Assembly: GCF_964340395.1 (NCBI RefSeq)
Contig: NC_135570.1
Span: 9,348,822-9,412,821, forward strand
Source of the DNA: Glandiceps talaboti
Lineage: Eukaryota; Hemichordata; Enteropneusta; Spengelidae
Direction: 5' to 3'
Length of the DNA stretch: 64,000 nt
This document shows positions 11,356-64,000 of the stretch, in pieces. The position numbers were made by a program, and so were the translations under genes. Below the pieces are notes generated by a model that had not been told where the DNA came from, made no database searches, and saw only the letters and a program-made list of their open reading frames with translations. The first letter of the stretch is position 1. Every line of letters starts with the position of its first letter.

Positions 11356-12000
11356 TCATAATTAAATGTGTTTTGTTTTCCCAGTGCTTTGCTGTTTGTG
11401 TGTATACACTGTGTATGGAGAAATCCAAACATTCATGTACATATCTTGAAATTTATGTCATAACAGTTCGGAGTCAACAATTTTTACAAAATTGTGAAAA
11501 CTTTAATATTTGATAAAACATACAGTAAGATTAATGAGTTATAGCATTAGTACTGATTATGTTTGCTTAACAGACAGAAACAACTATAATTAGGATAAAA
11601 GGCTCTCACAAAAATAACTCAAACTTCTATATAAGAGCCAGAAGGCAAAAAGAATCTCACTTTCTTCACGTTTCAATATTTTACCTGCTACTTTACTTGA
11701 TTTCCTTTTGACCTGTGTCATGATTTTCCATAGTTTTACTTTGTTTTAGGACTTCCAAATTACTCAAATGTTGCTTTTCTTCACTTGGTATATTTTTGAC
11801 ATGTATTTGCATTCATGCCAGAGTTTATCTTTTGAAAAATTGAGCTCAGCTGCAGGAATACAATAAGGTACTTTCGTATTTAGTAGAATTATAATAATTC
11901 CACTATCATTAAGATTTTCAATGGCTACTGCATAAAAAGCTAATACCAGAAATCATTTTTGCCGCAATATAATATGTCCATCTATGTCTGTATATGTTAC
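11356..12000. other. Intergenic DNA, no gene seen
   Basis: AT-rich; nothing recognised. Confidence 0.5.
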
Positions 12001-12003
12001 ATA

Positions 12004-12006
<3 letters not shown>

Positions 12007-12052
<46 letters not shown>

Positions 12053-12110
12053 GTGTGTGTCTGTCTGTCTGTCTGTGCGTGTGTATGTATATGTATGTGT
12101 GTCTGTGTGA
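12007..12110. repeat. (TG)n microsatellite
   Basis: A TG tract followed by CTGT and TATG steps. Confidence 0.95.
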
Positions 12111-13079
12111 TATGCATGCATCTATGTAAATATATGTACGTACATATTAAGTCTCACATTTAGAAATTATTGATACAAAGATAAGTTTTACTATTATGTT
12201 TTATCTGATTTGGAAATTATGGCAATTTTGAACAGAAAGTCTTCACAACATTATGACTTAAACACAGTGTTCACAATGACATCAGTGATATACACGACAG
12301 AATTAATAAACGTGAAAGTGGGACACTTTGATTTAGTATTTATTAATCCACATGAAATAGATATGTAATCATCTAAATGTCACACATATAAATAGTTTCT
12401 TGACTATTTCACCCTTGAATATCAATATTGGTTATTTTGCAAAAAATGCAAGCTGACAGAATTATTAGAATTTTTTTTCCCCGAGGCTTTGCCCACAAGC
12501 TAGTACCCTGGGGAAAAAGATTAAGAAATGTGTCTTTATATATAACAATCCAACTTTCTGGAACACTGCCAAAAAAACACACAATCTCTTTGTAATATCA
12601 TATAACCACATTCTCACTTTAGTTGATCAATATCCAGGTCTCCATCTACAGGATATGTTTAGGTCAACATACACTTTTGAAATGATTAATGGATTATTGC
12701 CACTATCATTTTATCTTAGGAGACAATGGAGGATTATATTGTCCAGCATATATTATCTGACCACCTAGACAATTAGATATTATTCCCCAATATTTTTCTT
12801 CAATCAGCCAAGGTAAATATGATCGACCTGAGGGGCCCTGTCACTATGAGTAATGAGATGAGTATAGTGACAAAACCCTTTGGTCAGGAATATTTTAAAT
12901 AAAATGAATTCTGATGGTTAGTAACCAGCATTTAGTATTTCAGATTTAATGTATTGACATCTCATTGTGCTGAATTTTGATGTCATTTATATTTATTTTT
13001 TGTTTCTTTGGGTATAAATATTAGTGTTTGAATCTCTTTTGCATGTATTGTTTGTTTTTTGATCTCTTTGGGGTGAAGC
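12111..13079. other. Intergenic DNA with short inverted and shared repeats
   Basis: No gene seen. A short stem is possible between TTTTTTTCCCC at 12470-12482 and GGGGAAAAA at 12512-12521. The phrase ATTCCC(C/T)AATATTTTTCTTC near 12782 recurs at 41650 beside the large intron-5 minisatellite. Confidence 0.45.
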
Positions 13080-13517
13080 CAATCTGATTAAAATCTGATG
13101 TGTTGAAAGCGGCTAGATGTCTTTATTTACCTCTATTTCCATTGTTTTGTGTGCTTTGTTTTGTTCCAAGTGATCGTCACCTTCCCACATCTGATCGCGT
13201 GTATAGGTTTGCTCTATGCTTTTGAGTAGCCAATCAGGAAGAACATTACGTTGGCAGCTGCACACACTGGAGAATTTGAAACAACAAACAAACATATACA
13301 CAGAGGATTGCGTTGACGACATGACCCATCGGAGATGGTGTCATCTGTCCGAACAATTTTGAAAGAAGCATACTGATTGGTTGAAGAAACCTTTCAAGAT
13401 TTCTATTACACAGGGTCAGATGTGGGAAGGCGGTGATCACCCAGAACAAAACAAATGTCACAACACAATGTAAATGGAGGTAAATAAAGACATCTAGCTG
13501 CTTTCAACACATCAAAT
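13080..13517. mobile_element. Long foldback element with ~115-bp arms
   Basis: The arm at 13096-13205 matches the reverse complement of 13400-13513 at roughly 85%. Both contain TGATGTGTTGAAAGC, GCTAGATGTCTTTATTTACC and CCTTCCCACATCTGA. The left flank CAATCTGATTAAAAT is the terminus of the element at 2832-3067, so the two belong to one family or one is nested in the other. The middle (~190 bp) has no recognisable coding sequence. Confidence 0.8.
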
Positions 13518-13599
13518 TTTGAAGCTGAAGAGAAATTTCTGATGCAGATAATAAAGTTATATTGAATTTAGTTGAATTGAATGGAATATTGAACTGGTA

Positions 13600-13760
13600 A
13601 GGAAAATAGAAATTTTGTCACATTTTTAATTTTGGGCGAGTGGATAAAGTTACAAATTTTGTCACATTTCAAATTTTGAACTGGAGATGTTATTTTTGTC
13701 ACAGGATTTCAAATTTTGAACTGGAGACGATAATTATAAATCTTGTCACATTGTAGGTTT
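13600..13760. repeat. Short diverged repeats (TTTTGTCACA / AAATTTTGAACTGGAGA)
   Basis: The phrases TTTTGTCACA and TTTCAAATTTTGAACTGGAGA are repeated two to three times. This looks like a small local duplication. Confidence 0.6.
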
Positions 13761-14045
13761 AAGTCTTAATTGATAAATATTGATTGTCAAAATACCGTAA
13801 AACCGGAAAATTGTGATATTGAACAATATGAATAGTGGCTGGTATTCTAAAGATGAAATGGGTTGCAGGACCTGCAACTTTTTTGCACATTTTTTTAGTT
13901 TTTGCCCTTGATTTCCATGAAATCTTTACAGAAAATAATTCAATTACATGAAATGGTGATAATGAAGAGGGGGTTGTAATATACATGCCTTATCTCTGCA
14001 AAGTGAGTAGATATATCACCATAGTAAAATTCTATCTAGGATCTG

Positions 14046-14272
14046 AATTCTCAGTACCTGCAATAGCATTTTACCTCGTGCTAAAGCGTAACAGGGTCAA
14101 AATAGAACAAGAAGGTTGACTTATTCTTAGTACCTGCAATAGCATTTTTTATCTAATGCTAAAGGGTAAAAATAGAACAAGAAGGTCGACCTATTCTCAG
14201 TACCTGCAATAGCATTTTTATCTAATGCTAAAGGGTCAAAATAGAACAAGAAGGTTGACTTATTCTCACGCA
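14046..14272. repeat. Three-copy tandem repeat, 70-76 bp
   Basis: Three copies of CAGTACCTGCAATAGCATTT...ATAGAACAAGAAGGTTGAC, with TACCTGCAAT at 14055, 14131 and 14201. Confidence 0.9.
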
Positions 14273-15199
14273 CGCAAATATAGTAGTACATGTGTACAGC
14301 GTGTGAAGCGGAAGTTATAGTATCAACCAAGAAATTGAATGGTCATTATATTTTTGTCAAATTTAGGTAGAATTCTATTTCCGGTACCGAGAATTACACA
14401 GACACTAGGTAGATGGCAATGTACTTGTCATTAATGATACACTGGCATTGTGTCCATATGTAAACATTAAGTTTGGTTCAGTAACAAAATTAAAATTGAC
14501 CATTAAGCAATCATGTTTCAGGAAGAACATCAACATAAAGAAGTAAAAAATGATGGAAAAAAATATTTAGGCATTTGTTGATTTGAAAAAATAGTATCTA
14601 TAGTTTGACCCAAAAGTATGACGAAATGTGTATGATTTATCAGATTTTGCCCTCTATCAGGGTTTTAAAACATTGTTAAAACATTGTAATATGATAAATT
14701 TATGAGAAAGGTATACTCTAATATAAAAAAATAGTATGTTGTGTTATATTGTGTAAGTTTATATAAAAAAAATTCCTGTTAATTTATCCGTTCGTCAATT
14801 TATTTATTTAATTTCATTTTATGAATTGAGTGCATCACTATAATAGATCAAAGAAGTGACATTCTTCAATTACCAATCAAATGTTTATTCAGTCAATGTA
14901 TTCGTTGAAATAAATTTTCTTGTTTATATTTGCATGTTGTCATGACAATCATTGCTATTCTTTCATTACAAAGAATGTAAAAAGAATTTTTAACAAACAC
15001 TTTTCTTGGTACATGTACTTGAAAATGAAAAAAATACAAACATAGTAATATTGTGTAATAAAGTGTTTTTTGGTTGTTTCCCTCTTACCAGACACAATCT
15101 TTCTTGAAGTAAATAGATCACCTGTTTCTTTAGAAACGTTTTCTAAAATCAGAGCCTTTTCCCTTGGCGACCATAAAAACTTACTTTCACCACTGACCT
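14273..15199. other. Intergenic DNA upstream of calcineurin A
   Basis: AT-rich; no gene or clear element seen. Confidence 0.45.
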
Positions 15200-15395
15200 A
15201 AAACGTACAACTGATCATGCGCGTTCAATAAGTATGCAAATGAGATGTTGTTGACGCCATCTTGAGAACGGATTCCTGACAGGTTATGCAGTCCATAGCA
15301 TCCTAGTGTAGACGAAAGAATCCAGTCAGATCACAACCAGTGCAGTGTCATCGGACTATTACTTTCTTCTTATTTAATTCTTCAAGCCATCAGCC
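15200..15395 (+). promoter_or_regulatory. Probable promoter and 5' UTR of calcineurin A, with YY1-type motif
   Basis: This is the segment just before the start codon. It holds a GCCATCTT (15256-15263), the reverse-strand form of the YY1 core, and an octamer-like ATGCAAAT (15235-15242); CpG and GC are higher than in the DNA to the left. A second GCCATCTTG lies 50 bp after exon 1 (15494-15502). YY1 sites close to and just downstream of the transcription start are typical of TATA-less animal promoters. I see no TATA box at a useful distance. The start site itself is inferred. Confidence 0.45.
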
Positions 15396-59797
<44,402 letters not shown>

Positions 59798-61985
59798 CAG
59801 TCTGTAACCATACCATTCATACATACTGGTACTCACTACAACACTTGAAGTCCGGATTTTAGACCTTGTCTGCAATGGGGAGGGAACTGAGAAGGGTTTA
59901 GGGTAGGGATGGATGGGTTGGGATGGTAGGGTATAGGGAATGGGAGAGGACTTTACTAGTACAGTCATATTTATGTTATTGGGGATTTCTGGGTGGGAAG
60001 TTTGGGAAAGGGTATGCATTTCTTGGGGTTAGGTGGGATGGGTTATTGTTGTATGCCTCCTTAATTCAATTGTCTGCTTTGAGATCATTTTAATAATAAT
60101 CAAGAAATTGTAATTTGTGCATATCACTTCTTTTTTCAGACTTTTTTGTGTATTCTTTACCGGGCAGGGACATTTCTACTTGCGGTGTTTATTGTATTAT
60201 GAGGGCAAGGGTCGTTATCAAGTGTTGAAGTGGGTGACCCAGGGTTATCACACACACATATATACAACAGCCAAAAAAAAAGTCAAAAAGAAAACGGAGA
60301 AATCCGCAGTTTGCAATTCTTGTTTTCTTGGACATGATTACATGAAACACAATGCAGCATAGACATTTCCCATTTTATCTATTACACTTCGATTCTTGTT
60401 GAAGATTAAATGAAATTCAGTAATTTAATTCAAAGGAAGAAAGTTAAAAAAAAAAAAAGATAGAAAAAAAAATTTCCAAAAAAAAATCAGTAAAAATTCA
60501 TTCAAAGCTACTGAAGCCAATTTTTCTATCATGTGGTCGTGATCATGTGGATTGAACTTTTGCACAGCAAAAACTGTTGCCATGGTAATCAGTTGTTGAT
60601 TTGTCAGGCCATTTCTACCATGTACCAGTCTGCATGAATTTTGTGAAGACGGTCGACATCTCTCTGTCATGTCATATTGCTACTTAGTTAAGTTAATCAC
60701 CTTGATAAACATGCTTTTTATTTTGAGAAGCAGCTTCTCTGAAATATTGTTGCCACACTTTTTAATCTGTTCCTCCCAGCTTCCTTGTACAGAGTTAAAA
60801 CCATCTAACTGAATCAATGAGAAAACCATAACATTGAAGTGGGGTGGAGGACATTTACACTAGCCAATACAGTTTGTCAAATTGTGTGATGTGAAGCAAG
60901 GAAGCTAGCAAAGAGTTTGACAAAGCCCATCTATCAGCAAGTTACTCGCAGGTACTAAATCTAACTCATGACTATGTCTCTAATTATTTTACCAACTTAC
61001 CAATGATACAATACAATACAATTTTTGGAGGAGACTTTTGCTGTGGTATGCAAATGTTTTGCTCATGAGAACGATAGTTAAATATTCATAAGTCTGCATA
61101 ATGCACCAGAATTAGAAGGGTTATTGAAAACAGAGTTTCTGTATGGCAGTCTCAAAGTTTTCTTGTTGGCTTTGTGTAGATTTACAGAGTAGGGTGGTAT
61201 TTTCAAAGGTAAAACCCTCAATTTGTAAAAGCCATGGTATTGTTCAGGAGGGTTTAAATTCAACTACCCCATCTTCTTTGTTGAATGGAATGTTCCCATT
61301 GTTTTCAACAATGGTTTAGTCCTCTACTTAGAGAAGTTAGGGAGGATACTGTCAGACTCGGAGGGATTTGCAAACCTTAAATGATTGCCAAATTATGTAC
61401 TGTACTGGGCAGGGTATTTCTCATATATCAGTTTAAGTGACATCTAGTGAAAACCACTCGTATTTTTGTGATGCTGACTTCTTGTCATTTGTACAGCCAT
61501 CAGTCAATCTAACATGTTACCATTTATGTATACCAGTGTTGGCTAAAGTCAGTTTGTGATTAGCCAGTTGGTACGTGCAAGCATTCTCTAGCCAATCAAC
61601 AAACTGTAAAAGACTTATTTTGCCTTCTTGGTCACAATATCATATACTTATATTCATTAGCCAATCACTACTTATTATGCAACCTTCTGCTCTGATACCA
61701 TGGTTTGTGTACAAAATGAGGTAAATTCACCACTTTGACAAGTTTTGGCAATCAAAAACTTTAACATCTATGGTTTATACCTTACATGTGTGATAGCGTT
61801 AGACCAAAAACACAAAATACAGGATGGACGGATGAGAACAGAAAGCAAAGTGCATATGTTCATTTATTTATTTAATCCAGAAATGTTTACCTAGATGTAT
61901 TCAAGTTGTTGCACTTTTCTGCTTGATTTTGTAACCAGTCATAAGTAAATATTATTGGTTGTAGGCATGTTTATTATTCGGTTAT
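59798..61985 (+). other. Calcineurin A 3' UTR and downstream DNA
   Basis: No ORF of interest. A G-rich stretch (59870-60050) follows the stop. A candidate poly(A) signal ATTAAA lies at 60405-60410, just before an A-rich stretch (60441-60486). The true transcript end cannot be fixed. Confidence 0.45.
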
Positions 61986-61994
61986 GAATTTTAA

Positions 61995-62180
61995 TGGTTC
62001 ATCATTTTCACCCGAAAATAGAGGCTTCTAACTCTGATTGGTGTGATGAACCGATGTTGATATTCTTCAACCAATTAAAGTCGGGGTAGAAATACTGAAA
62101 ATGCATATATGAATAGACTCTTGTCTTGATTGGTTGATGAACAGATGTTGAGATTCTTCAACCAATCAATATCAGGAATG
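61995..62180. repeat. Two-copy ~95-bp duplication
   Basis: CTGATTGGT(G)TGATGAACCGATG..TTGATATTCTTCAACCAAT (near 62033-62080) recurs as TTGATTGGTTGATGAACAGATG..TTGAGATTCTTCAACCAAT (near 62123-62168). Each copy also has outer inverted ATTGGT/ACCAAT. Confidence 0.75.
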
Positions 62181-62202
62181 ATACAATACAAATATGAATA
62201 TT

Positions 62203-62608
62203 CTGTTCCTTGAACCAAGGCTGCAATACAAGGCGCCAACATTGTAACCTGGGTCTATGTGAACTAAAGGGGTATTTCGTTTGCCCAAGTTTAATTCTGT
62301 AACAGAAAACATGTACGCCCAGCTGATGATCTTGACTAGCAGCTAACACAGGACAATGGTCCATTCCTTCCAAATACAGTCTTGCAAAACATACTGTGTA
62401 TTAAAAACCAGTCCCACCAATAACAATAGGTAAATTTTGAACACCATAACAAATATATGTCTTGATGTACTGACATTTGCTATGCTTACTTCAGCATGGC
62501 TGTATATATCTCCCAACTATTGTTCAGCTTTGACCTATTGTACTATAAAAATCTTGAACTCCGTACTGTTAGCTGAGGCATCTAGGTGTGTTGTCTTGGT
62601 TCAAGGAA
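62203..62608. other. Possible element with 15-bp inverted ends
   Basis: GTTCCTTGAACCAAG (62204-62218) is the exact reverse complement of CTTGGTTCAAGGAAC (62595-62609). Similarity does not extend far inward. Confidence 0.35.
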
Positions 62609-62867
62609 CTTTAAAATTTGAAGAGTACATGTTTTGACCTATCCTGTCGACTCTGCATATACGTTCCACAACTGTCATCTGAAGCTGATTTGAAAAACCT
62701 CAAACGTATAATATGCAAAAGTGAATCAGACTAGATCTTTCTGCAACAGGTATATAGAATATTATAGATATAAACGTCTTGTGCTTAAAATCATGTCTTT
62801 AGGTTGTCATTTGAGTAACATGTTGTGACCATGTGTAAATGCTAAATTTGCTTGCTTATGTCACATG

Positions 62868-63040
62868 GCCGAGCATGCTTATGTCATGTGGCCATCAGGT
62901 GGAGCAACTGAATTTACATACATATGTCACATGGTCATATAGAAGAATAAAATAGTGTGCTTGAAATGCATTGCATCCTAAAGCCCTGGCAATGTGTGCT
63001 TGAAAAGCACCGCATCCTAAAGCACTGGCAATGTGGAACA
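62868..63040. repeat. Small tandem duplications
   Basis: CTTATGTCA(C/T)(A/G)TGGCC occurs at about 62855 and 62878 and CATATGTCACATGG at 62920. Then two copies of a ~44-bp unit (TGTGCTTGAAA..GCA..GCATCCTAAAGC(C/A)CTGGCAATGTG) lie at 62955-63034. An AATAAA is at 62946-62951. Confidence 0.7.
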
Positions 63041-64000
63041 TGTAAGTAGAGTACAGATTGGAAAAGTTATTCTTTTAATTTAATTTGAAATGAGGCAATA
63101 ATCAAGCCAATGGGGTTGGATTTGGAAGTCAAATTTACAAAAGGAGTACCAGAATGTACACTATAAAAGGGTTTTGTTTTATAGGAGATTCTCTACCTTT
63201 GCTGCACTCTGTCACCAACAATGCTTATGTATGTTCCTTTGTTATTTGATTTCCACAGCACAGCATAGTACAACTATTTAACAATATGCATGAATGCTGG
63301 TGTAGGTTATCCTTGTTTAAATTTCAAATGGAATTGGTTACCATTTGCAATCATACATGGCTATCATTAGCTGCTCAGAAACACCCCAAACATAAATTTA
63401 ATATCAAAAGGTCGTATGTTAGTTATTTTGTTGGAGACACCATGCCTGTAAATCATGCATAATAGGTAAGAAATGTTGCAAGGATGGACATATTTATTTT
63501 CAGCTATATAAATACATGTATATGAAACTGCTTGAATTAATCTAAGCAAATAGAAAAGAAGATAGAAGAAAACTAACGCTTGGCAGATCAATGACAGATG
63601 TACAACCTGGCCGTTCTTGATTCTTTCAACAAAAAAAGGCAGGGGAAGCACTTTGAGAATAACTCTCAGGCAATCCACATGACACTTCAAAATAGCAATG
63701 AAAAAATTCAGTAGGGTTTTTAAAAAACAACAACGTGGAGGCGTTCCTTTTTTTATTCTTACTATGGTCAATTTTTCCTACATGGTATTTGCAATTTTGT
63801 AGATGTGATTGAGAAGTATTTGATGATGTGTACAATGCGGTAGCTTAGCAACAGAACTCTTTGTTTCATCATGCCCTCTAGAGGACACTCGTATTTTTAA
63901 AATACGTTTTCAATTCCTGCAACCTACGAATTGGTCGTCTCTGTTGTACATATTTTCTGCTGGCATACCAATGGGTAAGTTCTGACTCAAGAGTTACAAA
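63041..64000. other. Intergenic DNA to the right edge, no supported gene
   Basis: A 134-codon minus-strand ORF (63367-63771) has no recognisable domain and biased hydrophobic composition; I do not call it a gene. Confidence 0.4.

Noticed and set aside
10905-11513. Several 110-175 codon ORFs on both strands
   Set aside because: They only translate the TATG/TG microsatellite (CVCV, HTHT, YIHT strings).
63367-63771. 134-codon minus-strand ORF at the right end
   Set aside because: No domain, hydrophobic bias expected of AT-rich antisense sequence, and no promoter or splice context. Left as unannotated DNA.
63960-64000. GGGTAAGTT near the right edge as the donor of a next-gene exon
   Set aside because: A donor match alone, with no recognisable coding segment before it.

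Overview
This is a window of animal (metazoan) nuclear DNA. It is AT-rich and mostly CpG-poor. Genes are split by long introns with ordinary GT-AG splice sites, and the non-coding DNA is crowded with microsatellites, minisatellites and small inverted-repeat transposon remnants. The protein sequences and the repeat style suggest a marine invertebrate bilaterian. I cannot place the phylum from sequence alone.

Layout. (1) 1-557 is the last coding exon of a plus-strand ankyrin-repeat/SOCS-box (ASB-type) gene whose earlier exons lie left of the window. Its stop codon lies inside the first unit of a 42-50 bp tandem array that continues to about 980. (2) About 0.98-15.2 kb is intergenic. It holds five or more minisatellites, several TG/AC/TATG microsatellites, a candidate SINE, two foldback elements, and a dispersed repeat whose distal part is itself tandemly amplified. 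(3) 15396-59797 is one plus-strand gene for the catalytic A subunit of calcineurin (PP2B, PPP3C), reconstructed here exon by exon. Thirteen core exons join in frame to 487 codons; a well-formed 12-nt microexon would make 491. All metal-binding and catalytic residues, the calcineurin B-binding helix, the calmodulin-binding segment and the autoinhibitory helix are present. (4) 59798-64000 is 3' UTR/intergenic sequence with small duplications; I see no further convincing gene.

Intron 1 (15.6 kb) and intron 5 (12.8 kb) make up most of the gene. Intron 5 carries a 3.14-kb TTAA-flanked transposon inserted in a minisatellite (the empty site can be read exactly), a roughly 30-copy 60-bp minisatellite, and a CpG-rich block bounded by short inverted termini.

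The main leads concern how calcineurin isoforms may be made. There is a possible intronic polyadenylation exon after exon 10, which would give an enzyme without its calmodulin-binding and autoinhibitory parts. One strong and two weaker in-frame microexon candidates sit in intron 10, exactly at the hinge before the regulatory domain. Exon 5 is flanked by complementary (TG)n and (CA)n tracts. The 3' end of exon 2, with its 5' splice site, has been duplicated downstream. All are sequence-based proposals that RNA data could settle.
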